A program made the position numbers and the translations under genes. Of a stretch of 42,821 nt of DNA, positions 19,132 through 27,278 are shown one piece after another. Position 1 is the first letter of the stretch; the number at the start of each line of letters is the position of its first letter. The notes under the pieces are model-generated. The model was not told the origin of the DNA. It made no database searches and was given only the letters and a program-made list of their open reading frames with translations. The stretch lies in the NCBI GenBank assembly GCA_024698555.1, contig JAILRI010000151.1:1-42821 (forward strand), in the 5' to 3' direction. The stretch comes from Lachnospiraceae bacterium. GTDB lineage: Bacteria; Bacillota; Clostridia; Lachnospirales; Lachnospiraceae.

Positions 19132-20541
19132 ATGCCCAACATGTCATTGAACAAAAATCCCATGCCTTCCCAGGCTCCGGATGTGAGAAATAAGAATTTT
19201 GAAGAAGTAGCTTTAGGATATACCGAGGAAATAGCGCTTGATGAGGCAGCCAGATGCTTAAACTGCAAGAACAGCCCCTGTGTGAGCGGATGTCCCGTCA
19301 ATGTTCATATTCCCGATTTTATCAAAAAGATCGTTGAAAAGGATTATGAGGGCGCATATCAGGTGATTGCGCAGTCATCGACACTTCCCGCTGTCTGCGG
19401 CCGCGTATGTCCGCAGGAGACCCAGTGTGAGTCAAAGTGTGTAAGAGGCATAAAGGGTGATCCTGTCGGAATCGGACGTCTTGAAAGATTTGTAGCAGAC
19501 CGTCACAATGAGCTGGCAAATGCCGAAGTAAAGATCCCGGAATCTAACGGTCACAGGGTCGCCATAGTGGGTTCCGGCCCTTCAGGTCTTACCTGCGCGG
19601 GCGATTTAGCTCGTCTGGGCTACAAGGTTACCGTATTTGAGGCTCTGCATACTGCCGGCGGCGTACTGGTATACGGAATTCCCGAGTTCCGTCTTCCCAA
19701 GGCAATAGTGGCCCGTGAGGTTGAGCTGCTTAAACAGTTGGGTGTGGATATCGAGACCAATATCATCATCGGCAAGACTCTGACTATAGATGAACTGTTT
19801 GAAAAAGGCTTTGAAGCTGTATTTATCGGTTCAGGCGCCGGACTTCCAAACTTTATGAATATTCCCGGAGAGTCCTTGAAGGGTGTTTACTCAGCCAATG
19901 AGTACCTTACCCGCAGCAACCTGATGAAGGCGTTTAAGGACGATCCCGACACACCTATCATGAAGGGCGGAAAGGTCGCTGTAGTGGGCGGCGGCAATGT
20001 GGCTATGGATGCCGCAAGGACTGCCCTCAGGCTTGGCGCTGATAAAGTTTACATCGTTTACAGACGTTCCATGGAGGAGCTTCCCGCAAGGAAGGAAGAA
20101 GTTGAGCACGCGATAGAGGAAGGCATTGATTTCCAGCTTCTGCGTAATCCGGTGGAGATCCTGGGGTATAAGAACCCGGATGATCCGAGAGACCCGAAGA
20201 ACGGCTTTGTGACCGGTATGAGAGTGCAGCAGATGGAACTGGGCGAGCCTGACGCAAAAGGAAGAAGGAGACCCGTTCCGATCGAAGGCTCCGAATACGA
20301 GCTTGAAGTAGACGCGGTAGTCATGGCCATCGGAACCTCCCCCAATCCTCTTATCAAAAACACCACCAAAGGTCTGGAGGTAAATCCCCGCGGCGGTATC
20401 ATAGTCAACGAAGACGGCCTGACTTCACGCGAGGGTGTTTACGCCGGAGGTGATGCAGTAACAGGCGCTGCCACCGTTATTTCGGCCATGGGCGCCGGTA
20501 AGACTGCCGCTGCCGCTATAGACAAAGCTTTACGGGCATAA
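19132..20541 (+). CDS. gltA: NADPH-dependent glutamate synthase small-subunit-like (NfnB / GltA family)
   Basis: LNCKNSPCVSGCPVNVHIPDFI, CGRVCPQETQCESKCVRG, VAIVGSGPSGLTCAGDLARLGY, GGGNVAMDAARTALRLGA, GVYAGGDAVTGAATVISAMGAGK. Confidence 0.94.
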   Translation: MPNMSLNKNPMPSQAPDVRNKNFEEVALGYTEEIALDEAARCLNCKNSPCVSGCPVNVHIPDFIKKIVEKDYEGAYQVIAQSSTLPAVCGRVCPQETQCESKCVRGIKGDPVGIGRLERFVADRHNELANAEVKIPESNGHRVAIVGSGPSGLTCAGDLARLGYKVTVFEALHTAGGVLVYGIPEFRLPKAIVAREVELLKQLGVDIETNIIIGKTLTIDELFEKGFEAVFIGSGAGLPNFMNIPGESLKGVYSANEYLTRSNLMKAFKDDPDTPIMKGGKVAVVGGGNVAMDAARTALRLGADKVYIVYRRSMEELPARKEEVEHAIEEGIDFQLLRNPVEILGYKNPDDPRDPKNGFVTGMRVQQMELGEPDAKGRRRPVPIEGSEYELEVDAVVMAIGTSPNPLIKNTTKGLEVNPRGGIIVNEDGLTSREGVYAGGDAVTGAATVISAMGAGKTAAAAIDKALRA

Positions 20542-20553
20542 CTATTGGACACT

Positions 20554-20587
20554 AACGGACGGTTTGCAGAACCGTCCGTTTTTTTCT
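20554..20587 (+). terminator. Rho-independent terminator after gltA-like gene
   Basis: AACGGACGGTT-tgcag-AACCGTCCGTT followed by T-run. Confidence 0.9.
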
Positions 20588-20757
20588 TGTTTTTTTCCGG
20601 GCGGCATATTATAATCATATTGAGTGTTGGGATAATTATTTGGACATTTTAGTGAATGCGGGTTTAGCATCATAAGTTAGGGATAAAAACGTACAGGGAT
20701 TTAGGAGCTGACATATTGATTCGGTAATAAAGGCGTTGTGAATAAAAAGGCAAAGTT

Positions 20758-21246
20758 ATGAGACGACCAAACAACATACTGCTCATCGGCATGCCCGGAT
20801 GCGGGAAGAGTACGATAGGACGGCTGGCGGCGGAGAGGATCGGCTATTCCTTTCTGGATGCCGACGAAGAATTTGAAGAATATTTCGGGATTTCTCCCGC
20901 GGACTATATAGAGTGCTTCGGTGTACCCAAATTCCGGGAAAAGGAATCGAAGGTTCTGGGAGTTTTTAAAAACTGCACCAGAACCGTAATATCTCTGGGC
21001 GGCGGAGTCGTGGAAATACCTTCGAACGAAAAGCTGCTGCATAAGGCAGGGAAAGTGATATATATCCGGCGCGACACGGACAAGCTGGCCCGCGCAGGAC
21101 GTCCCGTGACCGCGGCGAAAGGTGTGGAGACGCTTTACGCGGAACGGCATGAACGATATGAGCAATGGTCCGATCATACTGTTGACAATAACTCGGATGT
21201 GGAGAATGCCTTGTCGGCGATACTGAAATTACTTCATTCCGGATAA
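20758..21246 (+). CDS. aroK: Shikimate kinase
   Basis: NILLIGMPGCGKSTIGRLAAERIGYSFLDADEEFE, FREKESKVL, VISLGGGVV, YIRRDTDKLARAGRPV. Confidence 0.85.
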   Translation: MRRPNNILLIGMPGCGKSTIGRLAAERIGYSFLDADEEFEEYFGISPADYIECFGVPKFREKESKVLGVFKNCTRTVISLGGGVVEIPSNEKLLHKAGKVIYIRRDTDKLARAGRPVTAAKGVETLYAERHERYEQWSDHTVDNNSDVENALSAILKLLHSG

Positions 21247-21288
21247 CTTTGAACCTTTAAATAAAAAAATAGATACTTAAGGAGGTTT

Positions 21289-22425
21289 ATGATGAAAAAC
21301 AAACGTAACTTATTGGGAAAGGTACTGGCTCTGCTTCTTTCGGCAGTGCTGGTGACCGGGATGTTTGGAGGCGTTGCGGCCGAGGCGAAGGAGATCTCGA
21401 TCCCGCCGCCGAAGATCAGCATCAGCTACACCAAGGATGACATCGCGGCGAAGGTGACATTTGGCAAGACAAAGGATGCCGACGGCTACGAGATCTATAT
21501 ACTGGGCATGGGCGACATGTATACGGACTATAAGGAGGCTCCTATAGATTGGGTTACAACAGGTAATGGCGGCTTCAAATTTACTCAGAAGGTGGAGCAA
21601 AACGGCAAGAAGAAACGTACCGTGACTCTCACCATGCTTTCGCCCGGAACCTACAAGATCAAGGTCCGCTCATATAACGAGAAAAAGTACGGAGCGGTAG
21701 TCTTCAGTGAATACACAAAAGAGAAGACTTTTACTGTAAAACAGGCTGCTCCCGGTTATAAATCAAAATATGACTTTTCAAAAGTGAAGAAGGGGGATGT
21801 CATTACCTTCGGCGCTTTTGAGCAGGACGGTGATTTTTCCAACGGCAAGGAGCCCGTTGAATGGATAGTGCTGGACAAGAACAAGAAGCAGATGCTGGTC
21901 ATGAGCAGGAACGCCCTTGACTGTATTCCTTATGATATGCCCAGCGAAAACACGAGCGAATATTACAGGGCGAGGACCTGGGAGATATGCTCGCTTCGCA
22001 AATGGCTGAACAGCGAATTTTATAACGCGGCGTTTAACAAGGCGGAACAGAAGCTGATCAAGACCACCACCGTTGAGAATTTTGACAATGTGATCTCAAA
22101 GGTTTCGGGCGGTGATGATACAAAGGACAAGGTATTCCTTCTTTCACAGCTTGAGATGATCAATTCCGATTACGGCTTTGCGGAAGAGTATGATACCCAT
22201 GACGAGGCAAGACGCTGTGTACCTACTGCCTACGCCATATCTCAGGGGGCGTACTCGACGATTGGGTATCAGGAAACCGAAAGACACTGCTGGTGGTGGC
22301 TGCGCTCACCCGGAAGCATCGAAACAAAGGCAATGATCGTGGGTATTCCCGGCAACCTGGACGACGAGGGAGTAGCGTCCGCCATGATCGCCGTACGTCC
22401 CGCGATGTGGATATCGGTGAAGTAA
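21289..22425 (+). CDS. Secreted protein with DUF6273-like domain
   Basis: Signal peptide MMKNKRNLLGKVLALLLSAVLVTGMFGGVAAEA; fibronectin-like middle; ITFGAFEQDGDFSNGKEPVEWIVLDKNKKQMLVMSRNALDCIPY...WWWLRSPG. Confidence 0.85.
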   Translation: MMKNKRNLLGKVLALLLSAVLVTGMFGGVAAEAKEISIPPPKISISYTKDDIAAKVTFGKTKDADGYEIYILGMGDMYTDYKEAPIDWVTTGNGGFKFTQKVEQNGKKKRTVTLTMLSPGTYKIKVRSYNEKKYGAVVFSEYTKEKTFTVKQAAPGYKSKYDFSKVKKGDVITFGAFEQDGDFSNGKEPVEWIVLDKNKKQMLVMSRNALDCIPYDMPSENTSEYYRARTWEICSLRKWLNSEFYNAAFNKAEQKLIKTTTVENFDNVISKVSGGDDTKDKVFLLSQLEMINSDYGFAEEYDTHDEARRCVPTAYAISQGAYSTIGYQETERHCWWWLRSPGSIETKAMIVGIPGNLDDEGVASAMIAVRPAMWISVK

Positions 22426-22516
22426 GATAAAGCCGCGAAAGACCGAGTGTCTTTTACGGAATTCCAACCGGAATCTTGATGAGATTTCCTCGGGCGGATA
22501 TGTTTATAAAGCAAAA

Positions 22517-22680
22517 CTAGTACATCGATCGCGAAATAACTGGACTAATGCGCCGAATGCTTGCCCGAGAGTACATGTCTAAAAACGCAGACGTAGCGGG
22601 CTACGGCGAGGCTTTCAGGCGTGTGCTATCGCTAAAGCCGTCAAGCATTCGGTCCAGTTATTTAAGAAGCGATGTACTAG
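22517..22680. repeat. Intergenic inverted-repeat element (long imperfect terminal arms)
   Basis: Left arm 22517-22563 ctagtacatcgatcgcgaaataactggactaatgcgccgaatgcttg; right arm 22642-22680 is its reverse complement except a small variable block and an 8-nt deletion (taatgcgc). Confidence 0.88.
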
Positions 22681-22756
22681 GCGCCCGGGATACAGGTAAA
22701 TGATATAATGACGATAATCATCTGTCATGTTGTTTTAAAGAAATGGAGGATAATAA

Positions 22757-23776
22757 ATGAGCAGTATCAAAATGATCGCACCCAAGCTGGATAAAATGCC
22801 CTGGCAGGAAAGACCTGAAAAAATAGTTAACGCGCCTGTATGGCGTTACAAGGAGAACCCTATAATCAACCGCAACCCCGTGGAGGGCGTGGCACGTATC
22901 TTTAACAGTGCCGTAGTACCTTACGAGGGCAAGTTTATCGGCGTATTCCGCGGTGAGCAGACAAACGGAGTCTCGTTTATTTACTTAGGCCGCAGTGAAG
23001 ACGGTATACATTGGAATTTTGAAAAAGAGAAGATCCAGCTGGTGGACGAGAAGGGTGAGCCCTTCATGCCCAACTACGCATACGACCCGAGACTGGTAAA
23101 GGTAGAGGATACCTACTATATCATCTGGTGTACGGATTTCTACGGTGCTTCTATTGGTCTTGCAAAGACAACCGATTTTAAGACGTTTACCAGGCTGGAG
23201 ACTCCCTTCCTGCCTTTCAACCGCAATGCCGTGCTGTTCCCGAGGAAGGTTAACGGGAATTTCATGATGCTGTCCAGACCTTCAGACAGCGGACATACGC
23301 CTTTTGGCGACATTTTCATCAGTGAGAGCCCGGATCTGACCTACTGGGGCAAGCATCGCCATGTGATGGGCAGGGCTCCCGAATGGTGGGAGAGCCTTAA
23401 GATCGGTGGAGGCGCTGCGCCCATCGAGACCAGTGAGGGATGGCTTTTGTTCTACCACGGCGTATCCGGCACCTGCAATGGATATGTTTATTCTATCGGT
23501 GGCGCTATACTGGACCTTGAAAATCCTTCAAAGGTACTCTACAGATGCGACAGCTGGCTGCTTACTCCCGAAGAGTGGTACGAGGAGAGAGGTTTCGTAG
23601 GCAACGTATGCTTCCCGTGCGCTACCTTACATGACCCCGATACCGGACGTATCGCCATCTATTACGGCGCGGCTGACAGTTATGTGGGACTTGCCTTCTG
23701 CTATTTTGACGAGATCGTGGAATATATCAAAAAACACAGCGTGACCCGCTATGATGACGAGTGTATCGGAAGATGA
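22757..23776 (+). CDS. Glycoside hydrolase family 130 (beta-mannoside / mannosylglucose phosphorylase-like)
   Basis: NPIINRNPVEGVARIFNSAVVPYEGKFIGVFRGEQ, SRPSDSGHTPFGDIFISESPDLTYWGKHRHVM, YYGAADSYVGLAFCYFDEIVEYI. Confidence 0.9.
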   Translation: MSSIKMIAPKLDKMPWQERPEKIVNAPVWRYKENPIINRNPVEGVARIFNSAVVPYEGKFIGVFRGEQTNGVSFIYLGRSEDGIHWNFEKEKIQLVDEKGEPFMPNYAYDPRLVKVEDTYYIIWCTDFYGASIGLAKTTDFKTFTRLETPFLPFNRNAVLFPRKVNGNFMMLSRPSDSGHTPFGDIFISESPDLTYWGKHRHVMGRAPEWWESLKIGGGAAPIETSEGWLLFYHGVSGTCNGYVYSIGGAILDLENPSKVLYRCDSWLLTPEEWYEERGFVGNVCFPCATLHDPDTGRIAIYYGAADSYVGLAFCYFDEIVEYIKKHSVTRYDDECIGR

Positions 23777-24711
23777 GTATGAAAATCGTATTTCTTGACA
23801 GAAAAACCATCGGAGAGGATCTCGATCTGTCCGGATTTGACCGGTTCGGCGAAGTGGTGATGTATGACTTTTCCGAACCGGAAGAGGTGGCTGAAAGGGT
23901 TAAGGACGCTGAGATAATAGTCCTGAACAAGACCCGTATCGATGAGGCTTCGGTGGGTGAGGCACCTAAGCTTAAGCTTGTATGTGTGACCGCGACCGGA
24001 ACCAATAATCTCGATAAGGAATTTCTGGCCCGCCGGGGCATAGAGTGGCGCAATGTAGCAGGGTACTCTACCGAAACGGTTGCGCAGCATACCTTTGCGT
24101 TATTATTTTACCTGTTTGAACACCTGGGTTACTACGATGATTATGTTAAGAGCGGCAGCTACGCCGGAGACAGACTTTTTACACATTTCGCGCAGAACTT
24201 CCATGAACTGGCAGGCAAAACATGGGGCATCATCGGGCTGGGCGCCATCGGACACAGAGTGGCCGGGATCGCCTCCGCTTTTGGATGTAATGTGCAGTAT
24301 TATTCGACCTCAGGGAAAAACCATGACAGTTCCGTAAAAGAAGTGAGCTTTGACGAGCTGCTTACGACCTCTGATATAATATCGATCCACGCGCCGCTTA
24401 GTGACGATACGCTGGGGCTGATCAATGCGGAAGCCATTAAGAAGATGAAAAGGCAGGCTATTCTTTTAAATCTCGGGCGCGGGCCTATAGTTAATGAGGA
24501 CGATCTGTGTGTAGCCCTGGATGCAGGTATCATCTCCGGCGCAGGACTTGACGTACTTACTGTGGAGCCTATGAAGAAGGACAGTCCGTTCCTTTCGATG
24601 AAACATCCCGAAAGAGTATTTATTACGCCGCATATCGCCTGGGCATCGATAGAAGCCAGGAAGAGGCTCATGAAGATCATTGAGGGACAGATCGAAGAGT
24701 GGCTAAGTTAA
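23773..24711 (+). CDS. D-isomer-specific 2-hydroxyacid dehydrogenase
   Basis: Start at ATG overlapping upstream stop (ATGA); VCVTATGTNNLD, TWGIIGLGAIGHRVAGIASAFG, ILLNLGRGPIVNEDDL, GAGLDVLTVEP. Confidence 0.92.
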   Translation: MSMKIVFLDRKTIGEDLDLSGFDRFGEVVMYDFSEPEEVAERVKDAEIIVLNKTRIDEASVGEAPKLKLVCVTATGTNNLDKEFLARRGIEWRNVAGYSTETVAQHTFALLFYLFEHLGYYDDYVKSGSYAGDRLFTHFAQNFHELAGKTWGIIGLGAIGHRVAGIASAFGCNVQYYSTSGKNHDSSVKEVSFDELLTTSDIISIHAPLSDDTLGLINAEAIKKMKRQAILLNLGRGPIVNEDDLCVALDAGIISGAGLDVLTVEPMKKDSPFLSMKHPERVFITPHIAWASIEARKRLMKIIEGQIEEWLS

Positions 24712-24722
24712 GGGGTTTATAG

Positions 24723-25370
24723 ATGGCAGGTAATTTCTTTGGGGCGGACGGGCCTCTCAATAAATTTGCCGATGTCTTCGTCGGCGTGTTTGTAACTGGT
24801 CTGCTGACAGTCATTCTTTGTGTGCCTGTCATTACCGCAGGTCCGGCGCTCACCTCCGGGTATTATACCATGACCAAGGTAGTTCGCCATCATGAAGGAT
24901 ATATGCTGAAAAGCTATTTTAAATCCTTTCTGCTCAATATCCGGGTTTCGCTGCCAAGCTGGATCCTGTATCTGGCTGCCATCGCGGTCCTGATCTTTGA
25001 CATGTATTACATGGACATGACTTCAGGCGCGTTCAGCATAGCGATAAGCGGTGCGCTCATTGCCATTGCTGCGATCCTGTTCATGAACATATGCTTTTTC
25101 TACATTGAACTGTCCAGGTTTAACATGAAGGGCTTCGAACTGTTCAAATTTTCCATGCTCACGATGTTCAGGCATTTTCCTTCGGCCTTGCTAGTCGGAG
25201 CGATGATAGCCGGAGCGTTTTACCTGGGATACCGGACACTGTGGGGAATTTTTATTTTTCCCGGGCTTGCGCTGTACGGCTCAACCTTTATCATGGAAAG
25301 AGTACTGCTAAAATACATGCCTGAGCCCGAAGAAGGCAGCGAAGAAGCCGAGAAATGGTATTATAAATAA
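24723..25370 (+). CDS. YesL family (DUF624) membrane protein
   Basis: MAGNFFGADGPLNKFADVFVGVFVTGLLTVILCVPVITAGPALTSGYYTMTKVV is typical. Confidence 0.85.
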   Translation: MAGNFFGADGPLNKFADVFVGVFVTGLLTVILCVPVITAGPALTSGYYTMTKVVRHHEGYMLKSYFKSFLLNIRVSLPSWILYLAAIAVLIFDMYYMDMTSGAFSIAISGALIAIAAILFMNICFFYIELSRFNMKGFELFKFSMLTMFRHFPSALLVGAMIAGAFYLGYRTLWGIFIFPGLALYGSTFIMERVLLKYMPEPEEGSEEAEKWYYK

Positions 25371-25456
25371 TGTGATATAAATAGTAATATGTGTGATATG
25401 GTCATATATTCAGAATATTTAAATAATCTGCGGATCACTATAATATTTCCGCGTCA

Positions 25457-25495
25457 AAAAGCCGATATATCGAGTAAGCAGATATATCGGCTTTT
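25457..25495 (+). terminator. Terminator-like hairpin (bidirectional)
   Basis: AAAAGCCGATATATC-gagtaagca-GATATATCGGCTTTT, perfect 15-bp arms. Confidence 0.85.
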
Positions 25496-25696
25496 GATTT
25501 ATCCGTTTCTATGCAGAACTCATTTACATCGAGAGTATAATGTCACTTCTGCTGTTAAAGCAAAAAAGATATATATGCCGGCCCGGAAAAAAGGAGTTTT
25601 CCGGTAGAAACTGTGTTTACACCGATGGAACTGTAAAAGCCCGCAATATGACTGAAAGAATCAAAGGTTCCGGAAAAAGGGAAAGGAGACCCGAAT

Positions 25697-26929
25697 ATGA
25701 AGATCGCATCCAGCAGCATTTCTATGGAATCCCAGCACAGGGAGAGTACTTCAGCAACCTATGAAGAACTGAATATTGAGACCAGGAGCGGCGCAAAAGC
25801 TATGGAACGGATAGCTTCTCTGGCAGAAAGCGCTGGAGACGTGGTAAAGGGTATGCGCGAATATAACCGTGAGGAAAAGCTTTCCGAGGAGCAGCGCCGT
25901 AAGGACAATGAACAGAGAAACGTGCTTTCGTTGCTCGAAAGAATGCGTGAACAAAAGCAGGAGCCGTTGTTTAAGATCAATGATGAGACCGATACGCAGA
26001 TAAAACTGCTCAGAAGGCTTTTGGAAGCGTTAAGCGGCAAGGGAAGGCTTGAACCCATAGATATTTCAGAATACAAGAGCGGTCAGGTGCTTGACTTAAG
26101 GAGCAGCAACTTTAAAAAAGCCGATATGATCGCCGGCATCCGCGGTGTTACAAACGCTACTGACGGGATTCAGGCGGCTTCGGCTGTGATGCGCGGAAGC
26201 TCCATAAGCGCTTCCGCTACGCAGATCACTGCTTTGAACATAGGAACCGGCGTGACCGGAACCACCTGGCAGCGGATCACCGCCAAGAGCGGTATGTACA
26301 ACGAAAGCGAATATACGACTTTTCAGTCTCAGGGGCTCGCGGTTACGGAGGACGGACGTTCCATCAGTTTCGGTGTGGAACTGTCCATGGGCAGATCATT
26401 TACTCAGAAATTTGAATCACTGGAAGCTCAGGAATTTATCATGACAGATCCGCTGATCATCAATATTGACAATGATGTGGCATCTGTGACCGACGTGAAG
26501 TTCAGGTTTGACCTGGACAGTGACGGCAAGGCGGAAGAAATGAGCTTTGCCGGACCGGGCAGCGGATTCCTGGCTCTTGATAAGGATGGAAACGGTAAGA
26601 TAGATAACGGAAATGAACTGTTCGGAACAAAAAGCGGAGACGGTTTTGGAGATCTGGCTGAATACGATACTGACGGTAATTCCTGGATCGATGAAAATGA
26701 TGAGATATATGAGCATCTGAAGGTCTGGACCAAAGATGAAGACGGAAACGACAGGCTCATGAGCTTGAAGGAAGCCAATGTGGGGGCGATATATCTGGGG
26801 AACGCAACGACTGAATTTACGCTGAAGGGTGAGGATAACCGGACGAATGCTCAGATCCGCAAGACCGGGATTTACCTTAAGGAGAACGGGGGTGTTGGGA
26901 CGCTGCAGCATGTTGATCTGGCGGTGTGA
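25697..26929 (+). CDS. Protein with EF-hand/dockerin-like calcium-binding repeats (RTX-associated type domain)
   Basis: FDLDSDGKAEEMSFAGPGSGFLALDKDGNGKIDNGNELFGTKSGDGFGDLAEYDTDGNSWIDENDEIYEHLKVW; no signal peptide seen. Confidence 0.78.
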   Translation: MKIASSSISMESQHRESTSATYEELNIETRSGAKAMERIASLAESAGDVVKGMREYNREEKLSEEQRRKDNEQRNVLSLLERMREQKQEPLFKINDETDTQIKLLRRLLEALSGKGRLEPIDISEYKSGQVLDLRSSNFKKADMIAGIRGVTNATDGIQAASAVMRGSSISASATQITALNIGTGVTGTTWQRITAKSGMYNESEYTTFQSQGLAVTEDGRSISFGVELSMGRSFTQKFESLEAQEFIMTDPLIINIDNDVASVTDVKFRFDLDSDGKAEEMSFAGPGSGFLALDKDGNGKIDNGNELFGTKSGDGFGDLAEYDTDGNSWIDENDEIYEHLKVWTKDEDGNDRLMSLKEANVGAIYLGNATTEFTLKGEDNRTNAQIRKTGIYLKENGGVGTLQHVDLAV

Positions 26930-26968
26930 AGTATATTAAGGTGTTTAAATGTCAGACAGATACTGATG

Positions 26969-27015
26969 AAAAGGGATGTGGCTACCGCACAAAGTGCGGC
27001 AGCCACATCCCTTTT
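26969..27015 (+). terminator. Long compound terminator hairpin
   Basis: AAAAGGGATGTGGCT-a-CCGCAC-aaa-GTGCGG-c-AGCCACATCCCTTTT. Confidence 0.9.
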
Positions 27016-27278
27016 CTCAGCAAGATTATTTAGGGGGCTCTGTCCGGCCAAGTAAGTCCATGCCGATATGAGGAATGAATATAGGAGTTTGCTGTATTTT
27101 TATATTATAAGGCTTGAATTATCCTCTATGGATGGTGTAATATATATATTGTAACTGTGCGGATGCTGTAAATAAATACAATCGGGTTTTTTAACCTGCG
27201 ATTATCAACCGGCTTGCAGGCACTCGATTTGGGGCAGGGGTCTGAGCAGTTACTATATGTGTATAAGGGGTTCTTGGG

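Noticed and set aside
27130-27278. Possible c-di-GMP riboswitch before the EAL gene
   Set aside because: A small hairpin (AATCGGGTT..AACCtgCGATT) is present but I could not find GEMM-I or GEMM-II conserved motifs.
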